Source of the DNA: Flavobacteriaceae bacterium
GTDB taxonomy: Bacteria > Bacteroidota > Bacteroidia > Flavobacteriales > Flavobacteriaceae
DNA: 64,000 bases
Reading direction: 5' to 3'
Assembly: GCA_029243165.1 (NCBI GenBank)
Contig: JAQWSN010000014.1
Span: 20,028 to 84,027, forward strand
Position numbers and translations under genes: made by a program. Below are positions 18,281 to 27,252 of the stretch, one piece after another (the first letter of the stretch is position 1; every line of letters starts with the position of its first letter). The notes under the pieces were generated by a model. The model was given only the letters and a program-made list of their open reading frames with translations, ran no database searches and was not told the DNA's origin.

Positions 18281-18913
18281 TTGATAGTTAAAGAAAATTT
18301 CGCCACCATACAGCATCTTTTTGAGGATGACTTGTTCGAAGAAATCCAAAATGTTAGTCAAATTAAAAAAGTTCTCAAAGGAGAAATAATGATTGATTTG
18401 GGGGAGCAAATTAAATACATCCCTTTATTGCTAGATGGAGCTATTAAAGTAGTTCGAGAAGATGCCTCAGGAGAAGAATTACTGCTTTACTTTTTAGAAT
18501 TTGGTAATACTTGCGCTATGACTTTAAATTGTTGTATGGAAAATACTCCAAGTGAAATTCGTGCCATTTGTGAAGCAGATACTACCTTAATTATGGTGCC
18601 TATTCAATACATGGACCCTTGGCTTGCCAAATACCGATCTTGGAGAAATTTTATTTTCGATAATTATCAAAATCGTTTGAATGAAATGCTAAAGGCAATC
18701 GACTCCTTAACTTTTTTAAAGCTTGATGAGCGTCTGAAAAATTATTTAAAAGAAAAAAGTACAGTTTTAAAATCTAATTTTTTAAAGATAACCCATCTAG
18801 AAATAGCTGTTGACCTAAATTCTTCAAGAGTAGTTATTTCTAGACTTTTGAAGAAAATGGAAAATGAGGGTGATGTTTCCTTGGGCAGAAACACTATCAA
18901 AATAAGTTACTAA
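18281..18913 (+). CDS. Crp/Fnr family transcription regulator with a cysteine cluster
   Basis: The 210-residue protein has an N-terminal cyclic-nucleotide-binding-like beta barrel (about 20-120) and a C-terminal winged helix (about 145-210, with DLNSSRVVISRLLKKMENEG as recognition region). Four cysteines, C78, C84, C85 and C97, fall within 20 residues, which suggests thiol or iron-sulfur sensing rather than cAMP binding. It is followed on the same strand by the sulfur genes (SulP, persulfide dioxygenase-rhodanese, YeeE) and is probably their regulator. The start codon is TTG; no ATG is available near the domain start. Divergent from topA. Confidence 0.85.
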   Translation: MIVKENFATIQHLFEDDLFEEIQNVSQIKKVLKGEIMIDLGEQIKYIPLLLDGAIKVVREDASGEELLLYFLEFGNTCAMTLNCCMENTPSEIRAICEADTTLIMVPIQYMDPWLAKYRSWRNFIFDNYQNRLNEMLKAIDSLTFLKLDERLKNYLKEKSTVLKSNFLKITHLEIAVDLNSSRVVISRLLKKMENEGDVSLGRNTIKISY

Positions 18914-18926
18914 ATAGGAGGCGGTT

Positions 18927-18940
18927 GTAACCTCAGTTAC
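18927..18940. promoter_or_regulatory. Palindrome with Crp/Fnr-operator geometry upstream of SulP
   Basis: GTAAC-CTCA-GTTAC is a perfect 5-bp inverted repeat with a 4-bp centre, the same layout as FNR sites. It lies between the regulator gene and the SulP gene, 46 bp before the proposed SulP start. A related copy sits before the regulator at 18250-18263. Confidence 0.45.
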
Positions 18941-18985
18941 TTTCATTTGGTTTTTCTGTAGTATTTTTGATAAAATTTAGGACTC

Positions 18986-20707
18986 CTGAAGAATTATTTT
19001 CCATTTTTAGATTGGATTTCGAACTATCGTTCAGCCTATTTCAAACGTGACTTATTTGCGGGGCTTACTGTTGCTGTTTTGCTGATTCCTCAAGGCATGG
19101 CTTATGCGCTAATAGCTGGGCTTCCTCCTATTTATGGATTGTATGCTGCCCTTACACCACAAATTATTTATGCTTTTTTAGGAACTTCAAGACAATTAGC
19201 TGTAGGACCTGTTGCCATGGATTCTCTTCTAGTTGCTGCAGGATTAGGAGCCCTTTCAATTACTGACCCCAGTCAATATGTACAAATGGCAATCTTGTTG
19301 GCACTTCTTATGGGGGGTATCCAATTACTCCTGGGTTTGTTAAGAATGGGGTTTATTGTTTCCTTTTTATCAAAACCTGTAATCAGTGGGTTTACCTCAG
19401 CAGCCGCAATCATAATCGGTTTCAGTCAATTAAAACATTTATTAGGAATCCAACTCTCTCAAAGTAATCAACTCCATATCGTGATTGAATCCCTTATCCA
19501 ATCCAAAGTGCCTATCCATTTTGATACCTTAATCATCGGTATCCTAAGCGTTTTTTTAATTCTTGTATTTAAAAATTGGAATCGTAAAATTCCCTCAGCT
19601 TTAATCGTAGTTGTATTAGGAATCTCTTGGGTCTATTTTAATGGGCTAGATAACGAAGGTGTTGCTGTTGTTGGGTTTATCCCTGAAGGATTGCCTTCTT
19701 TTCAAACCCCACTATTTGAAGCCCATACGATCAAACAACTTTTCCCAACTGCACTTACCTTGGCATTAGTTGCATTTATGGAGGCTATTTCTGTTGCTAA
19801 GGCCATAGAAGAAAAACATAAAGATTACACCATAAATCCCAACCAAGAACTTATTGCTTTAGGGAGTGCAAACATAATGGGATCCTTTTTTCAATCTTAC
19901 CCCACCACTGGGGGATTTTCGAGAACTGCTGTAAACGACCAAGCAGGAGCTAAAACAGGCATGGCAGCATTGATTACTGCTCTAATCGTAGCTTTGATCT
20001 TGATGTTTTTTACAAACTGGTTTTATTATTTGCCAAAAGTAGTACTCGCATCCATTATCATTGTTGCTGTTATCAATCTAATCGATCTTAAATTTGCTAT
20101 TCGCCTTTACACAAAGAGAAAAGATGAGTTTACAATACTGATTGTAACTTTTTTGGCAACCTTATTTTTAGGAATTACAGAGGGAATCGTTTTGGGAGTA
20201 GTCATCTCTCTCTTATTGCTTGTTTACAGAGCTTCCAAACCACATCATGCATTTTTGGGCAGGATAGGAACTACCAATTACTTTAAAAACATCAATCGTT
20301 TTCCCGATGAAGTGGTTCATAGAGATGACCTAATTATTCTTCGTTTTGACGCTCAACTATTTTTTGGAAATATTCAATATTTTAAAGAGCTTGTTACCAG
20401 AGCAATTGAAGAAAAAGAAACTACGGTCAAAGGCTTTGTCATTAATGCTCGTGCAATCAATTACATCGATAGTACCGCTTCAGAACAACTTTATGAATTG
20501 ATTCAAAGCATACAACAAAAAGGAATTCGAGTAATGGTCGTAGGAGCAATAGGTCCGGCAAGAGATTTATTGATCAAAAGTAAAATCATTAAAATTCTTA
20601 AAAAACAAAACCTGTTCATTACCTCTGGTGATGCTACAGACGACTTTGATGGAGTTACTAAAAAAACACCTTTACAAAAAAAACTCAGCCGTCAGAGTAA
20701 CCCGTAG
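18986..20707 (+). CDS. SulP family anion (sulfate-type) transporter, non-ATG start
   Basis: This SLC26/SulP transporter has a membrane domain with GLTVAVLLIPQGMAYALIAGLPP at the entry and a C-terminal STAS domain (INYIDSTASEQLYELIQ). The frame is open upstream to a TAA at 18971-18973, and codons 18986-19078 encode KNYFPFLDWISNYRSAYFKRD followed by LFAGLTVAV, the normal SulP N-terminus. No ATG exists there; CTG at 18986 is the best start and gives 573 aa, whereas a TTG at 19079 would cut off the first part of helix 1. It is in a sulfur-oxidation context, so sulfate or sulfite is the likely anion (inference). Confidence 0.87.
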   Translation: MKNYFPFLDWISNYRSAYFKRDLFAGLTVAVLLIPQGMAYALIAGLPPIYGLYAALTPQIIYAFLGTSRQLAVGPVAMDSLLVAAGLGALSITDPSQYVQMAILLALLMGGIQLLLGLLRMGFIVSFLSKPVISGFTSAAAIIIGFSQLKHLLGIQLSQSNQLHIVIESLIQSKVPIHFDTLIIGILSVFLILVFKNWNRKIPSALIVVVLGISWVYFNGLDNEGVAVVGFIPEGLPSFQTPLFEAHTIKQLFPTALTLALVAFMEAISVAKAIEEKHKDYTINPNQELIALGSANIMGSFFQSYPTTGGFSRTAVNDQAGAKTGMAALITALIVALILMFFTNWFYYLPKVVLASIIIVAVINLIDLKFAIRLYTKRKDEFTILIVTFLATLFLGITEGIVLGVVISLLLLVYRASKPHHAFLGRIGTTNYFKNINRFPDEVVHRDDLIILRFDAQLFFGNIQYFKELVTRAIEEKETTVKGFVINARAINYIDSTASEQLYELIQSIQQKGIRVMVVGAIGPARDLLIKSKIIKILKKQNLFITSGDATDDFDGVTKKTPLQKKLSRQSNP

Positions 20708-20776
20708 AACTATGTAACATAAATAACAATAGACTATGAGATCTTTATTAAATTTGACTGATCTAAAAATAAATTG

Positions 20777-22186
20777 ATGATAATTGAACAAATCTACACA
20801 GGATGCCTGTCCCAAGGTGCCTATTACATTGAAAGTAATGGATAAGCTGCCATTATCGACCCTTTAAGAGAAGTTGCCCCTTACATTGAAAAAGCTAAAA
20901 AAAATAACGCCTCGATAAAATATATTTTTGAAACCCACTTTCATGCGGATTTCGTAAGCGGCCATGTAACTCTAGCCAAAGAAACTGGTGCAACCATTGT
21001 CTATGGTCCTGAAGCCAAAACAGGTTTTGATGCACTGATAGCAAAAGATCAGCAAGAGTTTAAAATTGGAGCAATTAGCCTCACCGTTTTACACACCCCT
21101 GGTCACACTATGGAAAGTACCACCTATTTGCTCCGTGATGAGAAGAATAAAGATATTGCTATTTTTAGTGGTGATACCCTTTTCTTAGGTGATGTAGGGC
21201 GCCCAGATTTAGCCCAAAAAGCAGCTGACCTCACTCAAGAAGATTTGGCTGGGATACTCTATGAAAGCCTTAGAAAAAAAATAATGCCTTTGGCTGATGA
21301 TGTCCTTGTTTACCCAGCTCATGGTGCGGGTTCTGCTTGTGGTAAAAACTTAAGTAAAGAAACTGTTGGAACCCTTGGCGAACAAAAGAAAACCAATTAT
21401 GCTCTACGAGCGGACATGACCAAGGATGAATTCGTGAAGGAAGTAACCAATGGTCTTCTGCCCCCTCCTCAATATTTCCCTCTTAATGTAAAAATGAACA
21501 AAGAAGGTTATGAGGATATTAAAACCGTCCTAGAATCAGGAACTCAACCCCTTTCTGTAGAGGCTTTTGAAGTTGCTGCCAATGAAACAGGGGCAATCGT
21601 TCTCGATGTGAGACATCAAGACGTTTTTGTCAAAGGGCATATCCCTCAATCTGTTTTTATTGGAATCGACGGAGGTTTTGCCCCCTGGGTCGGAGCCTTG
21701 TTGGGCAATATAGCTCAGCCCATTTTGCTCGTAACTCCAAAAGGAAGGGAAGAAGAAACAGTAACTCGATTAGCACGAGTTGGATTTGACAATACCCTTG
21801 GCTATCTAGAAGGAGGTATTGATGCCTGGAAAAAGGAAGGAAAACTAGTTGATACAATTGAGGGGATTGAGCCTGAAACCCTCAAAAAACAAATGGAAGA
21901 CAACGAACTTGAAATTTTTGATGTTCGAAAGCCAAATGAATTCCTTTCTGAACATGTTCCCATGGCACAAAATACTCCTCTTGACTTTATCAATGATCAT
22001 ATGAGTGAATTCCCACAAAAGAATGCATTCTACCTTCATTGTGCAGGGGGATACCGCAGCGTGATTGCGGCATCTATTTTAAAGAGTAGAGGAATTCACA
22101 ATTTAATCGATATCAAAGGAGGTTTTGCAAAAATAAAAGAGTCTGGAATCAAAGTCTCTGATTACGTTTGCCCTTCAACACTATGA
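20777..22186 (+). pseudogene. Persulfide dioxygenase-rhodanese fusion interrupted by an in-frame TAA
   Basis: ATG at 20777 opens a frame reading MIIEQIYTGCLSQGAYYIESNG, then TAA at 20843-20845 (codon 23), then continues in the same frame as AAIIDPLREV through a complete metallo-beta-lactamase domain (ETHFHADFVSGH and HTPGHTMEST metal motifs, GDTLFLGDVGRPD) and two rhodanese domains; the last has the active-site loop CAGGYRS. The expected residue is Glu, so one GAA to TAA change explains it. The next usual start codon (ATG 21110) is past both metal motifs and would give a non-functional dioxygenase. Intact, it would oxidise glutathione-type persulfide and move sulfane sulfur. The choice between a mutated gene and a sequence error is open. 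Confidence 0.85.
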
Positions 22187-22205
22187 TTTTTTAATATTAC
22201 ATAAA

Positions 22206-22763
22206 ATGGAGTGGATTTTTCATCCTTGGCCCTGGTATGTTGGTGGCCCAATGATTGCCCTAATCATGTTTTTATTACTTTTTTTCGGTAAAAATTTTGG
22301 AATATCTTCAAATCTGAGAACATTTTGTACTATCTGCGGTGCAGGAAAATCAAATGAGTTCTTCAATTTTGATTGGAAAAAACAACAATGGAATTTAATG
22401 GTTTCTGCTGGAGCAATTATTGGAGGTGCACTTGCATCTCATTTCCTAAGCACTGATTCTAGTGTTGCCATTCATCCTGACACCATCACTAAACTTCAGG
22501 ATTTAAGTATTAATAGTGCGGGTAAAGCTTACCTCCCCGAAGAACTTTTTAGTATGCAAGCATTATTGCAACCTAAAGTATTACTTATCTTATCCATAGG
22601 TGGATTTTTAGTTGGCTTTGGAGCCCGATATGCAGGAGGCTGCACTTCTGGACACGCAATATCAGGTCTGAGTAATCTTCAATTGGTTTCTCTCTACGCG
22701 GTTATTGGCTTTTTTATCGGTGGCCTTTTTATGAATCACTTTTTACTTCCTCACATACTGTAA
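22206..22763 (+). CDS. YeeE/YedE family sulfur transporter, first half
   Basis: The 185-residue membrane protein has about five hydrophobic segments and the family motif GFGARYAGGCTSGHAISGLSNLQ near residues 138-160, which contains the Cys used by YeeE/TsuA thiosulfate transporters. Another Cys pair (FCTICGAG) lies near the N-terminus. It is the first of two adjacent half-size proteins (next at 22767) that together replace one full-length YeeE. It starts 19 bp after the dioxygenase-rhodanese gene and is probably in the same operon, importing thiosulfate or a related sulfur compound. Confidence 0.88.
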   Translation: MEWIFHPWPWYVGGPMIALIMFLLLFFGKNFGISSNLRTFCTICGAGKSNEFFNFDWKKQQWNLMVSAGAIIGGALASHFLSTDSSVAIHPDTITKLQDLSINSAGKAYLPEELFSMQALLQPKVLLILSIGGFLVGFGARYAGGCTSGHAISGLSNLQLVSLYAVIGFFIGGLFMNHFLLPHIL

Positions 22764-22766
22764 ATC

Positions 22767-23180
22767 ATGAGACAACTTATTTTTTTAATTATTGGAATTC
22801 TTTTCGGAATAACCATGTACAAATCAGAAGCCGCTTCTTGGTTTCGTATCTATGAAATGTTTCAATTTAAATCATTTCATATGTATGGTATTATTGGCTC
22901 CGCCCTAGTTTTAGGAGTACTGATGATTCAAATAATCAAGCGTTACAAACTAAAATCAGCCTATGGTGAACTTATCGTAATTCCCGATAAAACAAAAAGT
23001 TTTTCAAGATATGCTTATGGTGGGATTATTTTTGGTTTAGGTTGGGCGCTTGCTGGAGCTTGTCCAGGTCCAATATTTACCCTTATCGGAGCAGGATTTT
23101 ATCCTATTTTGATCGTATTACTTTTTGCAATACTTGGAACTTGGGTCTACGGATTAATAGCCAATAAGCTCCCTCACTAA
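22767..23180 (+). CDS. YeeE/YedE family (DUF6691-like) sulfur transporter, second half
   Basis: The 137-residue membrane protein has four hydrophobic segments and the motif FGLGWALAGACPGPIFTLIGAG, the counterpart of the Cys motif in the first half. It begins 3 bp after the stop of the 22206-22763 gene, which indicates one translation unit and a heteromeric transporter. It is the last gene of the sulfur module; the 128 bp that follow hold the miaB promoter region and no clear terminator. Confidence 0.88.
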   Translation: MRQLIFLIIGILFGITMYKSEAASWFRIYEMFQFKSFHMYGIIGSALVLGVLMIQIIKRYKLKSAYGELIVIPDKTKSFSRYAYGGIIFGLGWALAGACPGPIFTLIGAGFYPILIVLLFAILGTWVYGLIANKLPH

Positions 23181-23266
23181 TTCCCGATAATTCTGATGAG
23201 TCTCCTTTGAATGAATCAAAAAATCATAAGAGACTGACAAAATGACAATATCGCTCGGATTTTTTG

Positions 23267-23274
23267 TAATTTTG
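23267..23274 (+). promoter_or_regulatory. Candidate -7 element for the miaB operon
   Basis: TAATTTTG matches TAnnTTTG exactly, 34 bp before the miaB ATG. No clear -33 element is seen at standard spacing. Confidence 0.4.
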
Positions 23275-23308
23275 CATAGCATTTAAATTTAATTCAAGCA
23301 GTTATTCG

Positions 23309-24772
23309 ATGCCAGTAAAAGAAATAAAAAAAAATCCTACACAACACAATGGAACTTTAACTAAAGGTTCACAATCTGAGAAAAGGTCAGGCACAAAGTT
23401 GGCTTACATCGAAAGCTACGGTTGTCAGATGAATTTTGCAGACAGTGAAGTTGTGGCTTCGATACTTTCGGGAGACGGGTACCAGATTACCGAGAGTCTT
23501 CAGGAGGCCTCTCTTGTTTTGGTCAATACATGTTCAATCAGAGAAAAAGCAGAACAAACCGTCCGAAAAAGACTTGAGTATTTTAATTCCATAAAAAAGA
23601 ACAAGTCCGAAATGACCGTGGGGGTATTGGGTTGTATGGCAGAACGCTTGAAGCATCAATTCCTAGAAGAAGAGAAAATTGTTGATCTTGTTGTTGGTCC
23701 TGATGCCTACAAAGACATTCCCAACCTTCTTCAAGAAGTTGCTCAAGACCGAGAAGCAGTAAACGTCTTACTTTCTAAAGAGGAAACTTACGGAGATATT
23801 GCTCCCATTCGTTTGAATTCAAATGGTGTTTCAGCTTTTGTATCCATTACAAGAGGGTGTGATAATATGTGTACCTTCTGCGTGGTTCCTTTTACAAGAG
23901 GAAGAGAGCGTAGTAGAGATCCCAAAAGTATTCTAGAGGAAATTCATGATCTAGCACAAAAAGGCTACAAAGAAATTACATTACTCGGACAAAATGTAGA
24001 TAGTTATTTATGGTACGGTGGAGGACTAAAAAAAGATTTTGTAAAAGCATCCCCACTTCAACAAAAAACTGCACTTCGCTTTGAAAATCTTTTAGCTCTG
24101 GTGGCAGAAGCACAACCTAAAATTAGAATACGTTTTTCAACCTCAAATCCGCAGGATATGTCATTGGAGGTATTGAAAGTGATGCAGAAATACGAAAACA
24201 TTTGCAACTACATTCATTTACCCGTCCAATCCGGAAGCAACTCTATTTTAAAGAAAATGAATCGCCAACACACCCGAGAAGAGTACATGAAACTCATCGA
24301 TAGCATTCGTGAAATCATTCCAGACTGTGGTATTTCTCATGACATGATTGCAGGGTTTCCTACTGAAACAGATAAAGATCACCAAGACACATTGGACTTG
24401 ATGGATTATGTTCAATATGATTTTGGGTTTATGTTTGCCTATTCGGAACGACCCGGTACATTAGCTGCTCGAAAAATCGAAGATGACGTTCCTGAAGCTG
24501 TCAAGAAAAAACGACTCAGTCAAATTATTGAAAAACAGCAGCAGCACAGTCGTATTCGGACACAGGCTTTTGTGGGTCAAACAGTTTGTGTTTTAATTGA
24601 AAAAGAATCAAAACGATCGAATGCCCATTGGAGTGGCAGAACAACTCAAAATACGGTCGCAGTTTTTCCAAAAAAAGATTTCCAAATTGGTGACTTTGTA
24701 GAAGTGAAAATTACCGATTGTACCTCAGCAACCCTAATCGGTGAAGCATCAAAAATTTCAAATAGAGTTTAA
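23309..24772 (+). CDS. miaB: tRNA-2-methylthio-N6-dimethylallyladenosine synthase
   Basis: The 487-residue radical-SAM enzyme adds the 2-methylthio group at A37 of tRNAs reading U-starting codons. The N-terminal UPF0004 domain has its three cluster Cys in YGCQMN, NTCSIRE and VLGCMAE. The radical-SAM motif CxxxCxxC is in RGCDNMCTFCVVPF, and a TRAM domain occupies the last 65 residues. A 30-residue basic leader precedes the conserved start (LAYIESYGCQMN), which is common in Flavobacteriia. The next gene begins 1 bp after its stop. Confidence 0.97.
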   Translation: MPVKEIKKNPTQHNGTLTKGSQSEKRSGTKLAYIESYGCQMNFADSEVVASILSGDGYQITESLQEASLVLVNTCSIREKAEQTVRKRLEYFNSIKKNKSEMTVGVLGCMAERLKHQFLEEEKIVDLVVGPDAYKDIPNLLQEVAQDREAVNVLLSKEETYGDIAPIRLNSNGVSAFVSITRGCDNMCTFCVVPFTRGRERSRDPKSILEEIHDLAQKGYKEITLLGQNVDSYLWYGGGLKKDFVKASPLQQKTALRFENLLALVAEAQPKIRIRFSTSNPQDMSLEVLKVMQKYENICNYIHLPVQSGSNSILKKMNRQHTREEYMKLIDSIREIIPDCGISHDMIAGFPTETDKDHQDTLDLMDYVQYDFGFMFAYSERPGTLAARKIEDDVPEAVKKKRLSQIIEKQQQHSRIRTQAFVGQTVCVLIEKESKRSNAHWSGRTTQNTVAVFPKKDFQIGDFVEVKITDCTSATLIGEASKISNRV

Positions 24773-24773
24773 T

Positions 24774-26051
24774 ATGGATTCGTTACAAAGTGTAAAACAG
24801 CGTTTTGGAATTATTGGAAACAACATTGGTCTAAATAGAGCCTTAGAAAAAGCCCTTAGAGTTTCCAGTACAGACATCTCTGTGTTAGTTATTGGAGAAA
24901 GTGGTGTTGGTAAAGAAAACATTCCCAAAATTATCCATCAATTTTCACACCGTAAACATTCAAAATACATAGCCGTAAACTGCGGTGCCATCCCTGAGGG
25001 AACAATAGACAGCGAATTATTTGGTCATGAAAAAGGAGCCTTTACAGGGGCTACCCAAACCCGATCAGGTTATTTTGAGGTTGCCGACGGAGGGACTATT
25101 TTTCTAGACGAAGTAGGCGAGCTCCCATTACCCACTCAGGTACGACTTTTACGAGTTTTAGAAACAGGTGAATTCATAAAAGTTGGCTCGTCTAAAGTTC
25201 AAAAAACCAACGCACGGATTGTGGCTGCCACCAATGTGAATATGATGGAAGCTATCGAAAAAGGAAAATTTCGAGAAGATTTGTATTATCGTCTGAGTAC
25301 CGTTGAAATTGTACTCCCGCCTCTTCGTGAAAGAAAAGAAGATATTGTATTGTTATTTAGAAAATTTGCCTCCGATTTTGCGCAAAAATACCACATGCCC
25401 CCACTTCAATTGGATTCGCATGCTCAAGCCTTATTGACCGAATATCGATGGAGTGGAAACATTAGACAACTTCGTAATGTAGCAGAGCAATTATCTGTTC
25501 TGGAACAAGAAAGAAAAATTAATGCGGCAACGATAAGGTCCTACCTCCCAAATAGAGATAAACAGCTTCCTGCTCTTATCGGTAAAAAAGAAAAGGAAAG
25601 TGATTTTTCCTCAGAAAGGGAAATATTGTACAAGGTTCTTTTTGATATGAAAAATGACTTAAACGACCTTAAAAAATTAACTTTGGATTTAATGAACAAC
25701 GGAAGCTCAGAAGGGGTCCAAGAAAAAAATCAAGGTTTAATTGAAAAGATTTATGGTAAAGAATCTGTAGACTCTAAGCAAGTTGAAGAAGATGCTTTTA
25801 ATGTAGCAACGTTAGAACCAAAAGTTCCTGAAATCTCTCAAGCTGAAACTGTTGACAAATACGCTTATGCAGAAACCATAGAGGAAGAAGAACCCCTTTC
25901 TCTCCAAGCTAAAGAATTGGAAATGATCAAACAGGCACTACTCAGGTGTAACGGAAAACGAAAACTGGCTGCCAAAGAATTGGGCATCTCAGAAAGAACC
26001 CTCTATCGAAAAATTAAACAATATGACCTTAATGAAATTGAGACAAAATAA
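24774..26051 (+). CDS. Sigma-54-dependent AAA+ activator without a sensor domain
   Basis: The 425-residue protein starts almost directly with the sigma-54 interaction AAA+ domain: Walker A GESGVGKE at 41-48, the GAFTGA sigma-54 contact loop at 88-93, Walker B FLDEVGELP near 110, and the arginine-finger segment in FREDLYYRLSTVEI. An acidic linker of about 110 residues leads to a C-terminal Fis-type helix-turn-helix (AAKELGISERTLYRKIKQY). There is no receiver, GAF or PAS domain. The start at 24774 is used because the frame from 24741 lies inside miaB. It is co-transcribed with lptE, a hypothetical gene and secG; its target is unknown. Confidence 0.92.
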   Translation: MDSLQSVKQRFGIIGNNIGLNRALEKALRVSSTDISVLVIGESGVGKENIPKIIHQFSHRKHSKYIAVNCGAIPEGTIDSELFGHEKGAFTGATQTRSGYFEVADGGTIFLDEVGELPLPTQVRLLRVLETGEFIKVGSSKVQKTNARIVAATNVNMMEAIEKGKFREDLYYRLSTVEIVLPPLRERKEDIVLLFRKFASDFAQKYHMPPLQLDSHAQALLTEYRWSGNIRQLRNVAEQLSVLEQERKINAATIRSYLPNRDKQLPALIGKKEKESDFSSEREILYKVLFDMKNDLNDLKKLTLDLMNNGSSEGVQEKNQGLIEKIYGKESVDSKQVEEDAFNVATLEPKVPEISQAETVDKYAYAETIEEEEPLSLQAKELEMIKQALLRCNGKRKLAAKELGISERTLYRKIKQYDLNEIETK

Positions 26052-26562
26052 GCTTTTTGGTGGAGTATTATTGCTGTGTTCTCTCTTGATTCAGGGATGT
26101 GGTATCTACTCTTTTACGGGAGCTTCTATTCCTCCCGGGGTTACTACTTTTCAAGTCAATTTCTTTGAAAATCAAGCAGGAAACAGACCGGGATCAACGA
26201 TAGAACCCGGACTGGACAATGAATTCACCAACGCCTTGCAAGACCTAATCATGAACCAAACTAATTTGGACTTGGTCACTTCAGACGGTCAACTGATCTA
26301 TGAAGGAGAAATTACAGAATACAGTGTCACACCAATGTCAGCCACAGCTGAAATTACCGCAGCACAAAACAGGCTGAAAATGTCTGTTGCTTTTCGATTT
26401 ATTAATACTAAAATTGAAGAGGATGATTTTTCTAAAACCTACTCCTTTTTTTATGACTTCCCTGCGGGACTTCAAGTTTATGATGTTAAAGACGCTGCCC
26501 ATAAAGAAATTTTTGATCGCATCACACAAGACATATTTAACGATACGCTAGCCAAATGGTAA
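26032..26562 (+). CDS. lptE: LPS assembly lipoprotein LptE family
   Basis: The 176-residue lipoprotein has the lipobox IQGCG followed by IYSFTGASIPPGVTTF, typical of Bacteroidota LptE. It is expected to plug the LptD barrel and help place lipopolysaccharide in the outer leaflet. The ATG at 26032 gives a clean signal peptide; another ATG at 26023 adds only three residues. It overlaps the end of the sigma-54 activator gene by 20 bp, so translational coupling is likely. lptC is in this window at 59731. Confidence 0.88.
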   Translation: MKLRQNKLFGGVLLLCSLLIQGCGIYSFTGASIPPGVTTFQVNFFENQAGNRPGSTIEPGLDNEFTNALQDLIMNQTNLDLVTSDGQLIYEGEITEYSVTPMSATAEITAAQNRLKMSVAFRFINTKIEEDDFSKTYSFFYDFPAGLQVYDVKDAAHKEIFDRITQDIFNDTLAKW

Positions 26563-27248
26563 TTGATAACGCTTCTCGTCTAATTTCTTTTTTGGAGGAC
26601 TTTGACCCTTCCAAACAGAAACATTTCAAAACATTAGAGCAGCTAGTCAAAAAGTATCCTCACTTTCATTTGGTTCAACCGTATTTTCTCAAAAGTGTAG
26701 AACAACATCAGCCTGAAAGCTATGACAAAACCTTATCACAAACAGCCATAGCAACTTATGAGAGACAATTGCTTTATGAGTTTTTAGAAAATCCCAATAG
26801 TACAATCAAATCCGATCAGCCGAAAACGGAAGTGATCAAACCAAAGAAGAAGGGGAAAAAGAAAACTCCTACTACAACTCAAGTTGTAAAACAAGAAAAT
26901 AAAATTCCAAAAGAACTTCCTTTTTCAGGTTGGGCAAATTACTTTAAAAGCAACACAAATCAACCTAATAAGATCAACGAAAAATTTGAATTATTTGATA
27001 CTTTTCTGGAAAAGAAAAGAAAAAAACCCAATAAAGAAACTGCCAATAAGGACGATTTGAGTTCTAAAAGTTGGGCTTCAACAGATGAATTAATGACGGA
27101 AACTTTAGCTAAGGTATTCGTCAAACAAAAGAAATTTGAAAACGCACTTCAAGCCTATCAAATTTTGAGTTTGAAATATCCAGAAAAAAATAGTTTCTTT
27201 GCAGACCAAATAAAAGAGATCAAACGCATACAAAAACTGAAAGAATAA
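26556..27248 (+). CDS. Conserved-looking soluble protein of unknown function
   Basis: The 230-residue protein has no signal peptide or membrane segment. The N-terminal 90 residues are helical (FKTLEQLVKKYPHFHLVQPYFLKS), the middle is Lys-rich and low in complexity (KPKKKGKKKTP), and the last 60 residues look like a single TPR-type pair (ETLAKVFVKQKKFENALQAYQILSLKYPEK). The start overlaps the lptE stop by 7 bp and secG starts 4 bp after it. I cannot name a family; its position links it to the lptE/secG envelope genes. Confidence 0.75.
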   Translation: MVIDNASRLISFLEDFDPSKQKHFKTLEQLVKKYPHFHLVQPYFLKSVEQHQPESYDKTLSQTAIATYERQLLYEFLENPNSTIKSDQPKTEVIKPKKKGKKKTPTTTQVVKQENKIPKELPFSGWANYFKSNTNQPNKINEKFELFDTFLEKKRKKPNKETANKDDLSSKSWASTDELMTETLAKVFVKQKKFENALQAYQILSLKYPEKNSFFADQIKEIKRIQKLKE

Positions 27249-27252
27249 ACGC

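Noticed and set aside
20711..20721. TATGT-A-ACATA palindrome before the dioxygenase gene as another Crp/Fnr site
   Set aside because: Its arms and spacing differ from the two matching sites in the module.
20843..20845. Selenocysteine or other stop recoding
   Set aside because: The codon is TAA, not TGA, homologues have Glu here, and no recoding signal was seen.
21110..22186. Treating ATG 21110 as the start of an intact metallo-beta-lactamase/rhodanese gene
   Set aside because: It lies after both metal motifs, and conserved coding sequence continues in frame up to the TAA at 20843.
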